Source of the DNA: Nitrososphaerota archaeon
GTDB lineage: Archaea > Thermoproteota > Nitrososphaeria > Nitrososphaerales > Nitrosopumilaceae
Reading direction: 5' to 3'
DNA: 60,086 nucleotides
NCBI GenBank assembly: GCA_028866895.1
Contig: JAGWHF010000009.1
Location: 1-60,086 of the forward strand
Position numbers and translations under genes: made by a program. How positions within the stretch are numbered: position 1 is the first letter of the stretch; each line of letters begins with the position of its first letter. Shown here piece by piece: positions 42,167 to 51,397 of this stretch. Below the pieces are notes generated by a model. That model was not told the origin of the DNA and searched no databases. It worked only from the letters and a program-made list of their open reading frames with translations.

Positions 42167-43981
42167 TTACATTGTATGAAAATTTTCATTGAATGTCTGG
42201 GATTCATCTGTGATATGTGATGATTTTCTGACATTGTAATTTCGTATAAGCGCCTTCATATTGTCATTAGTCAATCCGCCCATCTTCTGCAAATTGTATG
42301 AAATATTTGCAATCTTGTCAGGCTCAAGTCCGTGATTTACTATCGTGGCAGAGACTGCTTTTGCAAAGGTCTCCTTGTCTTTTACTGGAACGGAATTAAA
42401 GTATGGGTGCTCAAGTATCTTGGTATAGTTTCCACTCTGGATGGAATCATGGGCAAGGTTGAGCAGATTGTTACCGCTTTGCTGAAAAGTTATCTTTTGC
42501 TCTTGTGGCACAGGAATCGTCGCAAGTTTTGTCATGACACCTGCTGAATTGTCAGTCAATGTATGGTCCACCGAAGGCTGGATTATGTTGATGCCTTGCT
42601 GCTGCGCAACACCCTGGAAACTTTCTGCAACCTGTGTGCCCATGTGGCGGACATCATGTGCAATCTCTCCTGCGCCAATCTTTCTCAGTGCCTGGGCGCT
42701 AGCATGGGAGGCACCCTGAGTCAGCCCTCCAAACCCGCCTGCAAATCCTCCCTTCAAACCAGCCTTGACCATGTCAAAGCGTGAATAGGGAGCGCCAAAC
42801 TCCATTCCCTGCTGCTGTACTGCCCCGATCGCACCCATGGCACCCATTGCTATTCCCTGGCCTGTCCGCGCAGCAACTGTTGCCATCGTACCGCCAAATC
42901 CTATTCCAGATGACACAATGTTTGTCATCGAACTAAAGAGCGAGCCGAGCAGCGGCACAAGTATGGTTGGGACAAACGTAGCAAGCGTGAGCACTGCAAC
43001 AGATGCAAACCACCGCTCTTCTACAGGATGCGTTGCAATAGAGCCCAAGTACGCGGCACCTGTTACCATCACAAGGCTTGAAAATATCGGCACAATCGAG
43101 AGGCCAAACAGCGTGTCAAGGAGCCTCTTTGTGATGCTGCGGAACCATGGCACAAGTGATAGAATCAGAATTACCGGGAGGCCTGAGACAAGCACTGCAG
43201 TCAGCACCTGCCTTATTGCAGCAAACATGTATGTGAGAAATGACGCCATAAGAGCTATCAGGCCTCCTACCAGCCCAAGTATGAAGGCCGTGCCCTGGTT
43301 AGAAAAGGAAGAGACAATGTTTGCACCGTTGAAGAGCTGGATGAGGTTGTTGAGAAGATTGTTGTCAACCTGCGGAAGCTGGCCCTGCGATATTCCCATC
43401 CCGTTTATCGTATCAAAGACCTTGGTAACAGATGGAGGCACCTGGCCGGTATTTGCAGGATCCATTATTGCCCTTGATGCATCCTCGATGCCCGTGGCGT
43501 AAAGGTCCCATATTGGCGGAAATACAAAGAGTATCAGCACATAAAGGGTTCCCTTTGAGATTATCCCAAATGCGGTTGCGGCAGGTACAACCTCTATCTG
43601 CTCCAGCATGAAAAGTATTGCAGCAATTATGAGTATCGCACCAATTGCCCAAATGGTTCCAGACCGCAGCATGTTGTATACCGAAAGTAGCGAGCCTGAT
43701 GCGTTCTGAATCGATGTAGAATTTTGTTGCGGCGTAGAGTTTTGCAGCGTAGTAGAGTTTCCTAGAGAATCAAACTTGGGCATCGTGGTAGTAAGCGAGA
43801 CATACGAGTTCTCAAGCGTGGTCATGAATACCTTGGAGATTCCAACCATGATGGCAATGATAACAATAGCTGAAACTATCATGATGAGTGAGTCAAGGCC
43901 AAAGCCCTGCCTTGACCTTACCATGCGTTTTTTGGATCTTCGCATCGGCACTATGACTAGGTTTGAATCATGATGCAGCAC
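42167..43981 (-). CDS. VirB6/TrbL-like polytopic membrane protein
   Basis: About 604 residues from GTG 43981, chosen because TTTTAAAAGG lies about 25 bp upstream; the upstream extension would cover the promoter. Multiple transmembrane helices follow (GFGLDSLIMIVSAIVIIAIM, GTIWAIGAILIIAAILFML, FILGLVGGLIALMASFLTYM, and more), then a Gly/Ala-rich segment (GMATVAART.., GGFAGGFGGLTQGASHASAQ) and a soluble tail. VirB6 forms the inner-membrane channel of type IV secretion. It clusters with VirB4 and VirB11. Confidence 0.8.
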   Translation of the reverse strand: MLHHDSNLVIVPMRRSKKRMVRSRQGFGLDSLIMIVSAIVIIAIMVGISKVFMTTLENSYVSLTTTMPKFDSLGNSTTLQNSTPQQNSTSIQNASGSLLSVYNMLRSGTIWAIGAILIIAAILFMLEQIEVVPAATAFGIISKGTLYVLILFVFPPIWDLYATGIEDASRAIMDPANTGQVPPSVTKVFDTINGMGISQGQLPQVDNNLLNNLIQLFNGANIVSSFSNQGTAFILGLVGGLIALMASFLTYMFAAIRQVLTAVLVSGLPVILILSLVPWFRSITKRLLDTLFGLSIVPIFSSLVMVTGAAYLGSIATHPVEERWFASVAVLTLATFVPTILVPLLGSLFSSMTNIVSSGIGFGGTMATVAARTGQGIAMGAMGAIGAVQQQGMEFGAPYSRFDMVKAGLKGGFAGGFGGLTQGASHASAQALRKIGAGEIAHDVRHMGTQVAESFQGVAQQQGINIIQPSVDHTLTDNSAGVMTKLATIPVPQEQKITFQQSGNNLLNLAHDSIQSGNYTKILEHPYFNSVPVKDKETFAKAVSATIVNHGLEPDKIANISYNLQKMGGLTNDNMKALIRNYNVRKSSHITDESQTFNENFHTM

Positions 43982-44020
43982 GGAATCAAATCCTGTTCTC
44001 CTTTTAAAATGAAAAATCAC

Positions 44021-44160
44021 CAGCCATTCTTTGAAATCAAGTTTGAGGTTTCTAATTCAGGGGTACGGACCGGTGGATTTCCCGCCGGGTCGCGTACCCC
44101 ATTTGTTTGGGGAAAGGGGAGGTAGAACCCATGGCCCCAATCATTGAGCCTGTCTTGTTT
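44021..44160 (-). ncRNA. Structured noncoding segment with own promoter
   Basis: On the minus strand, GCCTTAAAAAC (complement of about 44155-44165) is a TATA box for a transcript starting near 44140. It runs through a 41-base near-perfect hairpin (44060-44100: outer stem GGGGTACG/CGTACCCC, inner GACC-GG/CCGGGTC and TGG/CCC). A second hairpin (CCTGTCTT/AAGGCAGG, 44149-44170) spans the TATA itself. No protein is encoded. It may be a regulatory RNA, a terminator or a DNA-processing site between prepilin peptidase and VirB6 genes. Confidence 0.5.
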
Positions 44161-44178
44161 TTAAGGCAGGAGAGATGA

Positions 44179-44802
44179 TCATAGAAAAAGTATCAAAACA
44201 GTTGACGCAAGCATGAATGGTATCATGGGCAATGCGGATGCGACATACCCGTCAAAATCTCGGGCAAACTCGAGGCCCTTTTGAGGCCTGAACCGGAAGA
44301 CAAAGCTGTTGCCATTTTGGGCGCTGAAGACAAACCTCTCATACCCTCTTCTCCTGTGCAGCACAAAGAACGCAGCTGCCTTTCTGTGAATCCCTTCATT
44401 CATTCCAGAGTAGAGTCTGCCATGGAACATGTCGGCTAGGTTGCATGCCACGTTGTAGCAAAACGAGAAGGCCGAGGCAAGGAGAGGTGTGAGAATCGAC
44501 ACAATCACGACAAGAGGCAGGTTGCCAACTTGGGGCAGTACAACGGCAAGGGCGATCAAGGCAAGCGAGTCTGCCTGGCCAAAGACCCTGGAAAGAAACA
44601 ATCCGATTCCTGTTGCAATGCCGATACCGGTGCACAGCAAGCTGAATGAATCTCCTTGCCCAAACAGATAGAGCATTGCACCTGTACCACCAAAAAGAAT
44701 CCAGACAAGATCACTTACCTCCCGCGTCTTTATGTCATAGTACGATGCCACAGAGAGCATCGCAAGTGCGACCAGCGGTCGCAACAGTTCAGCTTCTGAC
44801 AT
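44179..44802 (-). CDS. Prepilin peptidase-like (A24) membrane protein
   Basis: A 207-residue membrane protein: VASYYDIKTREVSD (first catalytic Asp region), then GQADSLALIALAVVLP (second Asp in the GxxD-type position), several helices and a C-terminal helix. A24 peptidases remove the leader from type IV pilins and archaellins. The ATG lies 20-25 bp from a TTTTAAG promoter. It sits beside the VirB11/TadA-type ATPase, PrgI-like and pilin-like genes, so the element may build a pilus. Confidence 0.7.
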   Translation of the reverse strand: MSEAELLRPLVALAMLSVASYYDIKTREVSDLVWILFGGTGAMLYLFGQGDSFSLLCTGIGIATGIGLFLSRVFGQADSLALIALAVVLPQVGNLPLVVIVSILTPLLASAFSFCYNVACNLADMFHGRLYSGMNEGIHRKAAAFFVLHRRRGYERFVFSAQNGNSFVFRFRPQKGLEFARDFDGYVASALPMIPFMLASTVLILFL

Positions 44803-44821
44803 GCATGATAAAGGTGGCGCT

Positions 44822-44882
44822 TCTTAAAACAGAAAAATTGCATCTTAGGAAGATCCCGTCCTTTTATGATATCATTCATCTT
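44822..44882. promoter_or_regulatory. Divergent promoter between prepilin peptidase and PrgI-like genes
   Basis: CTTCTTAAAACAG (about 44818-44831) is a TATA box usable in both directions; CTTTTATGATATC (44861-44873) lies 25 bp before ATG 44889. The ATGATATCAT palindrome (44867-44876) is shared in spirit with the starts of several other genes here. Confidence 0.4.
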
Positions 44883-44888
44883 GATGTG

Positions 44889-45497
44889 ATGCGCAGGACA
44901 GAGATGCTCTGGTTTGAGGATGTAAGTGCAGTAAACGAGCCCGTGCTCTCATTTCCGGTAATAGGCAGGATCTCGATGAGGCAGTTCTTCATACTTGGTA
45001 TCGCAGGCATGGCCTCATACGGCCTCTTCTCGGCAACGCACGGCCCAGCCTCGGCGGTCCCGATCTCGATAGGAGCGTTTCTTGCCCTTGTGAAACCAAA
45101 GGTGGGCTCTACCGAATGGATGATCTTCTCATCGGTGCTCTTTTTTGCAAGAAAGATGAGAATACTTCTTGAAAGAAGGCCCCTAACTCCAAAAAAATCA
45201 AAGGCAGGTTGCGCCAAGGGCCAAGACTATACCAGGACAATCATCATGGCGGATCTCTCAAGACCATTCAGATTCAGGACAAGACTTGTGGGTAAAGCGG
45301 GCCAACCCATTGCATGCAGGAGAGCCAGAGTCTTTCTTGATTCAAGACAGATTGATTTGCTTACAACTGATGCCAACGGCGAGCTTGAGGCCGTGATTGT
45401 GCCATATGTAGAAGGTAAAAAAAGAATTACAGTCTATGTCGAGGACCAGAAGGAGCCTGCTTTTGCAGAGACAGTAGAGGTCCGGACCTCGCAGTAA
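44889..45497 (+). CDS. PrgI-like membrane protein with C-terminal Ig-like domain
   Basis: A 202-residue protein from ATG 44889 (CTTTTATG TATA about 26 bp upstream). The N-terminal part has FPVIGRISMRQFFILGIAGM and ISIGAFLALVKPK, two helices as in PrgI/VirB3-type proteins of conjugation systems, then GSTEWMIFSSVLFFARKM. Residues 125-200 form an Ig-like domain (RVFLDSRQIDLLTTDANGEL, KKRITVYVEDQKEP). Part of the secretion gene set. Confidence 0.7.
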   Translation: MRRTEMLWFEDVSAVNEPVLSFPVIGRISMRQFFILGIAGMASYGLFSATHGPASAVPISIGAFLALVKPKVGSTEWMIFSSVLFFARKMRILLERRPLTPKKSKAGCAKGQDYTRTIIMADLSRPFRFRTRLVGKAGQPIACRRARVFLDSRQIDLLTTDANGELEAVIVPYVEGKKRITVYVEDQKEPAFAETVEVRTSQ

Positions 45498-45530
45498 TCC
45501 TGCCTTAAATCTCATGATACCATTCATTGC

Positions 45531-45845
45531 ATGTTTGACCATCTCTCAGGCGAGAACGTCGACCTTGGAAACAAGTACGCCAAGATGATAATTTCCGGGG
45601 TTGCAGGCCTGATGCTTGTGCTGATTGCTCCAAACGCGGCAAACTTTGTGTGCAACTGCGACATACTATCAGGGCAGGTAAGCACTGGCAACGGCACAAG
45701 CACGGCAACGCTGATTCCAACTGACCTTATGCACCGGGTAGTCGGGGCAGGCCAGTTCATAGGAATGGTAATTGCCCTGGGTGTAATCGTGACGGGTGCA
45801 ATCAAGCTCAAGCTAGACCCAAAAAAAAGTTTGAAACGCCTCTAG
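45531..45845 (+). CDS. VirB2-like small membrane protein
   Basis: A 104-residue protein with two hydrophobic helices (MIISGVAGLMLVLIAP, AGQFIGMVIALGVIVTG) joined by a polar loop, and a Lys-rich tail. Two-helix small size and position between PrgI-like and VirB11 genes fit a pilin-like or VirB2/TrbC-like subunit. The ATG is leaderless; CCTTAAAT lies about 25 bp upstream. No class III leader is visible. Confidence 0.6.
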   Translation: MFDHLSGENVDLGNKYAKMIISGVAGLMLVLIAPNAANFVCNCDILSGQVSTGNGTSTATLIPTDLMHRVVGAGQFIGMVIALGVIVTGAIKLKLDPKKSLKRL

Positions 45846-45904
45846 CCCTGTCACCTTCCGTATTTTTTCTTGTTAATCTAGAGTTCTCATGGTGGGCCCT
45901 TGCC

Positions 45905-46216
45905 ATGTGCCTTGCATTCTGGGCAGTCTCGTTCCTTTTGGATGCTGCAATAACTGTTTCGCGCAGAGAACTTGTCAGGTACGAGAGCAACCTGCTCTTC
46001 CGGTACCTTGTGGGGAGGTTCGGCGTTAGAATATCTGTTGCTATCCAGGCAACGTTGGAGGCAGGACTTGGACTTGCAATAAGTTCCGTTATATCGTACG
46101 AGATTCAGACCACATCGGTAGGCATCATATCTTTGGTCTTTGGCACGGCGCATCTTCTGGCCTGGCACTCCAACAGGAGGTTTCTTGCGGGATATGAACT
46201 GGGATCAGGCAGTTAA
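45905..46216 (+). CDS. Polytopic membrane protein, DUF5658-like
   Basis: At least 103 residues: FWAVSFLLDAAITVSRRELV, then NLLFRYLVGRFGVRISVAIQ and further helices. The D-x-x-x-T...NLLFRYLV pattern resembles DUF5658. The frame is open to 45866 without a clear ATG/GTG/TTG, so the true start is uncertain. Probably a secretion-cluster membrane component. Confidence 0.55.
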   Translation: MCLAFWAVSFLLDAAITVSRRELVRYESNLLFRYLVGRFGVRISVAIQATLEAGLGLAISSVISYEIQTTSVGIISLVFGTAHLLAWHSNRRFLAGYELGSGS

Positions 46217-46249
46217 TGCGATTTCATGTATCAATCCTCTGGATTCATT

Positions 46250-46295
46250 AACTCTCCCTTTTGGCTAACAAAAATTTTAGTCAAAAGGGAGAGTT
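46250..46295. repeat. 19-bp inverted repeat with short loop
   Basis: AACTCTCCCTTTTGGCTAA (46250-46268) and TTAGTCAAAAGGGAGAGTT (46277-46295) form a 19-pair hairpin (one G-U) with an 8-nt loop; weaker pairing extends outward. It lies between the DUF5658-like gene and the VirB11-like gene. It could be a terminator for the upstream genes or a transfer/processing site. Confidence 0.65.
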
Positions 46296-46369
46296 GATTG
46301 ATTCATAATTATGTTTTCTAACAAGAATGCATCTGCACCTCTTTAAATGTAGACACATAATCTGTAGAT

Positions 46370-47842
46370 ATGGCAATCCGGTTCTCCGCACTTGAGGCAG
46401 ACATTAGGCAGGCAGAGGTAATAGACCAGTACAAGGTGGGGATGGCCACAGTCTACATCACCTCCGACTGCAGGTACCTGATACAGGAGCCCCACCTCTC
46501 ACGGGAGGCGTATGCCATCTATTCCAAACTCGAAGACCGCATGGACACATTTCTCCAGTCCCTTGGCGATATCAGAACGGACCCGGAGAGGATGCATGAG
46601 CTGGAGGGACGCATCTGGAAGGAGGCGCAAAAAACAAGGCAGGCCGACAGGGTCTCGGATTTCTTTGGGGTGTTAAAATATTTTATCATGAGAAACAAGG
46701 CAGGATACGGGCTGCTTGACGTCCTGGTAAACGACGATCAGGTAGACGAGATATTTGTCGAAGGACGCGGAATCGAGGTTGCAGTGAGCCACAGGCGGCA
46801 CCAGGAGTTTGGCCTCCTTGAGACCAACATCGTAATCGGCGATGTAATAGGTACAAGCCTTCTTGTCTCAAATCTTTTGCGCAAGATTGGAAAAACAGTA
46901 GTAACAAAGCCCGTCACCGAGGGAATCACGGACCAGAAACACCGGGTAACCATTACCTATGGAAATGCCATCCCTGCAAACGGTCCGGCCATAACGATAT
47001 CAAAGTTTCAAGCAAAGTCATACTCGGTAACTGATCTACTCCGGCTTGGAACGATATCAAGACTAGAGGCCGCATACCTCTGGATGCTCAACGACGCAGG
47101 CGCCTTTGGGTTGGTGGCAGGCGATGCGGGCTCGGGAAAGACAACAATGCTAAACTCCATTGGTACCATGTCAAACCCAAGATGGAGGGTGATTACAATA
47201 GAAGACGTCCGCAGGCTGCATATTCCGCACAGGCATGTCTTGGCATTTGATGTCTGGCCTCTCGATGATCATGAGAGGCTGCTGCAACTTGTCAGGGCCT
47301 CGCGCTGGATGAGGCCCGACCTTCTCATGGTAGATGATGTCCAAGAGGAAGAAGCGCGGGAGGTTTTCCGTTCCGCCCAAAACGGCCATGCGGTTCTTGC
47401 ATCGATGAACTGTCATGATATCGATTCTCTTCTTTGCAGGCTTGGGGCAGATCCCATTGGGATTAAGCCTGCAATGCAGGCGATCCTGTGGTATGCCGTT
47501 CTTATGGACAGGTTCAGGTCGCCTCAAGGGCGGTATGTTCGCAGGATAAGGTCAATTATGGAGTTTGATCCTGCCAACTGTGTTCCGTCAAGAACCGATC
47601 TCTTTTCTGGCAATGCCAAAGCCATGGAAGGGCCTGAAAGCATCGAGGATCTTCTAAGGAAGAGCAAGCTGGTAAGGCATGCTGCAGAAATTCTCGGTGT
47701 TAATCCTGAAGCGGATCTGCAAGCAAGAATAAAACTTTTGGACGAGTGCCTCGAGAAAAATGCAGGAAAGGTCCATGATGTATTTGAAATTTTAAAAAAA
47801 CATTACCGACCGAATCGGATCCGGATTGCTGACCAAAAATAA
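46370..47842 (+). CDS. VirB11/TadA-type secretion ATPase
   Basis: A 490-residue ATPase. An N-terminal domain (residues 1-120) precedes the VirB11/GspE core: LVNDDQVDEIFVEG, Walker A GDAGSGKTTMLNSIG (about 249-263), Asp-box LLMVDDVQEEE, a His-box-like AVLASMNCHD. The ATG is leaderless with CTTTAAATG about 27 bp upstream. It powers pilus assembly or conjugation. Confidence 0.9.
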   Translation: MAIRFSALEADIRQAEVIDQYKVGMATVYITSDCRYLIQEPHLSREAYAIYSKLEDRMDTFLQSLGDIRTDPERMHELEGRIWKEAQKTRQADRVSDFFGVLKYFIMRNKAGYGLLDVLVNDDQVDEIFVEGRGIEVAVSHRRHQEFGLLETNIVIGDVIGTSLLVSNLLRKIGKTVVTKPVTEGITDQKHRVTITYGNAIPANGPAITISKFQAKSYSVTDLLRLGTISRLEAAYLWMLNDAGAFGLVAGDAGSGKTTMLNSIGTMSNPRWRVITIEDVRRLHIPHRHVLAFDVWPLDDHERLLQLVRASRWMRPDLLMVDDVQEEEAREVFRSAQNGHAVLASMNCHDIDSLLCRLGADPIGIKPAMQAILWYAVLMDRFRSPQGRYVRRIRSIMEFDPANCVPSRTDLFSGNAKAMEGPESIEDLLRKSKLVRHAAEILGVNPEADLQARIKLLDECLEKNAGKVHDVFEILKKHYRPNRIRIADQK

Positions 47843-47965
47843 TTCCGTCGGTAGGAAATTACAGAAGGAAGAACCCTACACTGGATAGTTAGAGGGTCAA
47901 ATCATTGACTTGTTTTGGTTGTAAAGAAACGGTTGGTTTTTGGATGGTACAAAATGGGTGTAAAG

Positions 47966-48154
47966 TTACGGTTGATTTGCTCTGTGCCAGTAAACCATAG
48001 TTCTATGTTCATTTCTGCAAAATGAAGGAGTTGGATAATTATCAGAAGAAACAGGTGCATTTCTTGGAATGATGTAATTTGGATTATCTGGTCTATTCAG
48101 AGTTAAAGGTTCCCTACATATGGGACATTCCATAGGTTGGTTAATTCTTGCCAT
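47966..48154 (-). CDS. Small zinc-binding protein
   Basis: A 62-residue product with CPICREPL (CxxC) and FCRNEHR, giving a Cys/His zinc site. Promoter CGATTTATTG lies upstream. Two repeats of a 19-bp sequence (47917-47935, 47956-47974) lie at its 3' end. Function unknown. Confidence 0.55.
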   Translation of the reverse strand: MARINQPMECPICREPLTLNRPDNPNYIIPRNAPVSSDNYPTPSFCRNEHRTMVYWHRANQP

Positions 48155-48304
48155 AACTACAATAAATCGTCAAACTAATTGAAATACCCTTGTCTTAGAA
48201 TCCAAATAAAATTAGGAAAGTAGTTTTAGCCAGCAACTATCCTTTCCGTTGGCAGCAAGATTTCAATTCATGGATGTTTTCTTTTGCTTGCCCATCCTTT
48301 GGGG

Positions 48305-48451
48305 TTATGCCAGATTGTGGTGCAAAATAAGATCCATATAGTCCAGCTCGCCGGCATTATCAAACCATTCCTGCTCCTTGTTATCGATATAGTTGTGCTG
48401 TATGTCGCGCATCATCTCATGCTCCGATTCGAGACATTCTCTTTCGTCCAC
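48305..48451 (-). CDS. Small acidic protein near VirB4
   Basis: A 48-residue product from GTG (MDERECLESEHEMMRDIQHN, ending LDYMDLILHHNLA). CTTTTTAATC lies about 25 bp upstream. The upstream frame is open but runs across the promoter of the divergent VirB4 gene. Modest support. Confidence 0.45.
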   Translation of the reverse strand: MDERECLESEHEMMRDIQHNYIDNKEQEWFDNAGELDYMDLILHHNLA

Positions 48452-48570
48452 ACTGGGCAAGCTTGAATGATTAAAAAGCACGCCAATCTGTACTTGCTGT
48501 GAAAAAACAAAATCGATTGAGAAGATTCTGCATTTAACCTTCCTTAATAACAAACCAAGTCTGGTATCAT

Positions 48571-50373
48571 GTGAAAAAGCCGGCTGCAAAACCAGTCTAC
48601 CCATACGAGATCAATCCCACCAACTTTTTCACACTCCCAGAGCAAAAGCAGTCGGCAGTCCTCTCAAGGTTCTACTCGCTTCTGGCCTCGATACAGGAAC
48701 CTCTGCAGATTCTTGTTACAAAGGAACCGCTCAGGATAGGGATTGGAAATGATACAAAGACTCTGGAGGTTACAAGGACATTCATGTCAAGTACAGAGCC
48801 GCTTGACTGGATGCTTGAGAGCCAGGGGTTTGACTATGCAGTCTCAAGCCTGCCAAAGTTTGAGACAAAAAAAGAGTTCTGGAAGCATGTCCAGCTGCAA
48901 GACGGCAGTCTTGCCAAGTGCTTTACATTATACCTGCCGTCATCATCACTATATCCTGCATGGGCTCACTCACTTCTGTCAGTTGCTGATGTGTTAACAA
49001 CCGAGTTTGTACCAGTAGAGCAGGACAGGGCAGTATCCAAGCTTCAAAGAAAGGTACACTTGATGAGGTCTACCATGTCCACAAACCCAAAGATAGTGCA
49101 CCAGATCCAGATGGGCCTTGAGGCAATATCGGAGCTTGAAAAGAACAACACAAGGCTCTTCAAGGTTACACTGAACGCGGTAATCTTTGCAGATGATATA
49201 AAGTCGTTAAAAGAGAGATCAAAAAGGTTTGCAAAGCTTTGCCGCGTATCGCTCTCGCACTTTGACGACAGCCCTACAATGCAATCAAGGATGCTTGGCG
49301 GTTGGGGGAAGAGACTGTATGTCGACCTTGGTTCTTGCGACGTCTTCTATCCGTTTGTAAGCTCGGACATGCTGGAGGTTCCAAACGGGATAACGCTTGG
49401 AGTCAACTACACCGGCGCTCCAGTGATATTTGACTATACCATGCGCGCAAACTATAACATTCTGATACTTGCAAGCTCAGGTGCTGGCAAGTCAGTCACT
49501 GCCAAACTGATACTGAAAAGACTGGTAGAGAAATACCCTCAAGCCCTTGCATTTATTGTAGACCCAGAAGGTGAGTATGAAAGGATTGCAGAGTATCTAA
49601 AGATAGAGCCAATAAGAATCACGGGAGGCGGGGAGCTGGGCTTTGACCCGTTTGAAATGTTTGAGAAAGAGGTTGATGCGGTAAACGCGCTGTGCGAGAT
49701 TGCAGACGTGCCGCCCCTTGTTGCAAAGTCGTTCCAGGCAAAATGCGAGGGGGTAAAGAGCCTTGAAGAATTTTATGCGAAATTATCAGACGAGGAAGAG
49801 GGATACCTTGTGAATCTCTTGAAGGGGCCTGTTGCCACACTCTTTCGGGGCGAGTCAAGGATTGGGGACAGGACTATTATTTCATTGAAGGGCACATACG
49901 CAGAGGATTACGTCGCACGGGTCTCTTTTCTTGCACTTGCCAAGCTATGGAAGAAGATAACTACTGCACCAGTTGAGACACCAAAGATACTGTTAATCGA
50001 CGAGGGACATCTCATATTCCGATTTGTCTCGGCTGCCAAGTTCGTGGACCTACTTGCACGCATGGGAAGAAAGAAGAACGTCATATTCATATTTATTTCG
50101 CAGAGGGTAGAAGATGTTACAAAGACAGAAGCTGGACGAGCTTTCTTTGACAACTCGGAGACAAAAATAATCCTGCGAAACAACGAGATTGCATCTGACG
50201 AGCTTGTCAGGTCACTGCAGCTATCGCCTCAGGAAAAAGACATGGTACTGTCGTTCAATCCAGGAGAATCTCTTATCCTCACTCGGGACCATAGACTGAG
50301 GGCATACATTACACCATCAAGGGAAGAGATTGAGATGTTTGGGACTTCGCCGAAAACCCAGAACGTAGCGTAA
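48571..50373 (+). CDS. virB4: VirB4-type conjugation ATPase
   Basis: A 600-residue protein from GTG, leaderless with TTCCTTAATAAC upstream. The N-terminal CagE/VirB4-like domain includes DWMLESQGFDYAVSSLPKF. Walker A is LASSGAGKSVTAKLI (about 303-317); Walker B is ILLIDEGHLIFR (about 472-483); a late arginine-rich motif follows. VirB4 energises the secretion channel and is a hallmark of conjugation systems. Confidence 0.9.
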   Translation: MKKPAAKPVYPYEINPTNFFTLPEQKQSAVLSRFYSLLASIQEPLQILVTKEPLRIGIGNDTKTLEVTRTFMSSTEPLDWMLESQGFDYAVSSLPKFETKKEFWKHVQLQDGSLAKCFTLYLPSSSLYPAWAHSLLSVADVLTTEFVPVEQDRAVSKLQRKVHLMRSTMSTNPKIVHQIQMGLEAISELEKNNTRLFKVTLNAVIFADDIKSLKERSKRFAKLCRVSLSHFDDSPTMQSRMLGGWGKRLYVDLGSCDVFYPFVSSDMLEVPNGITLGVNYTGAPVIFDYTMRANYNILILASSGAGKSVTAKLILKRLVEKYPQALAFIVDPEGEYERIAEYLKIEPIRITGGGELGFDPFEMFEKEVDAVNALCEIADVPPLVAKSFQAKCEGVKSLEEFYAKLSDEEEGYLVNLLKGPVATLFRGESRIGDRTIISLKGTYAEDYVARVSFLALAKLWKKITTAPVETPKILLIDEGHLIFRFVSAAKFVDLLARMGRKKNVIFIFISQRVEDVTKTEAGRAFFDNSETKIILRNNEIASDELVRSLQLSPQEKDMVLSFNPGESLILTRDHRLRAYITPSREEIEMFGTSPKTQNVA

Positions 50374-50516
50374 CCAACATACGAATATTTTTTTGTAAGG
50401 ATCACACAGTGGCTTTTAAATATTCGATTCCTTTAGCTCTTCAATCTACGTGACCTATGAATTCATCATGTCTCATCGATTTGACAGTGACAAATTTTTT
50501 CATCTTTCTAATCCGT

Positions 50517-50765
50517 CTATTCTGAAAGCATCTGTTTTTTTGCTTCTTCAATGACTTTTTGAAACCCAAGTAAAACTTTTTGCATATCAAGTGGTTTTTC
50601 GATGATAACGCTTGCAGGTGAGATACAAGCCTTGACTGACCATCCTTTATTTAGATGAGATGATACCTCTTTTTCACCGATAACCTTCTGTACCACATAA
50701 ATGTGACGCTTCCACAATGCCATTTCAGCTTGCCACTCACTCCAAGGATCAATACCTATTGACAT
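50517..50765 (-). CDS. Small hypothetical protein
   Basis: An 82-residue product: IDPWSEWQAEMALWKRHIYV, then KEVSSHLNKGWSVKACI, and a C-terminal helix (FQKVIEEAKKQMLSE). The 'LNKGWxVK' segment recurs in small DUF-type proteins, but I cannot name it. TATA-like AGTTATATAC upstream supports expression. Confidence 0.55.
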   Translation of the reverse strand: MSIGIDPWSEWQAEMALWKRHIYVVQKVIGEKEVSSHLNKGWSVKACISPASVIIEKPLDMQKVLLGFQKVIEEAKKQMLSE

Positions 50766-50976
50766 ACAACGGTGTACCGTATTGCTTGTATATAACTATT
50801 CGATGGAAGCAGACTATATTACAACAAATCAGTCTGGTTTATTTTTACAATAATTAGACAATTTTTTTTATGTTAAATCCTAAATCTAATTTTGCCATCA
50901 AATTTTCTACTTGGGCATTTACTACGGATATTTTCTGTTGCTTAGAGTGTTTTATTTGTAATCTTATGTCAAGATC

Positions 50977-51225
50977 TTAAATTTGGGATTGTTCATTTTT
51001 GATCGCTTTTGATGCATACGCAAGAGCAAAGTTTTGAATTCCAACTCTCGTTCCCTTGTCTGGGATGTACTTTGCATATTCATTTATCCTCATCGCAACG
51101 ACTGCAGGATTCATCACATCAGGCATCCATCCACCACTATTAGTATCCCATGGACCTCCCAATTGAGCCCCTCTAGGGCGTTTCAAGTTTGTTTCACTTA
51201 TATTATCTGACATTTTTTTTGCCAT
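50977..51225 (-). CDS. Small hypothetical protein
   Basis: An 82-residue product (GAQLGGPWDTNSGGWMPDVM, NPAVVAMRINEYAKYIPDKG). Start ATG 51225 (MAKKMSDN) is chosen because CCTTAAATAC lies about 25 bp upstream and the longer frame would cover this promoter. No family recognised. Confidence 0.6.
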   Translation of the reverse strand: MAKKMSDNISETNLKRPRGAQLGGPWDTNSGGWMPDVMNPAVVAMRINEYAKYIPDKGTRVGIQNFALAYASKAIKNEQSQI

Positions 51226-51397
51226 AAGTAGTAGAACCGGACACTTGTATTTAAGGAAAATGATCATGATGTTTGTTCAATCTATGAGGCCTATGAATTT
51301 ATCAGGTCTCATGGATTGGGGTCTGTTGGATCATGTCCCATGATCCGAAAAAAGCCTATCGGGATTATCTTTTAAACATTTCAAACCCTTTGGTTTG

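Noticed and set aside
44040-44110. Possible tRNA or tRNA-like fragment (GGGAAATCC resembling a T-loop)
   Set aside because: The element is one long hairpin rather than a cloverleaf.
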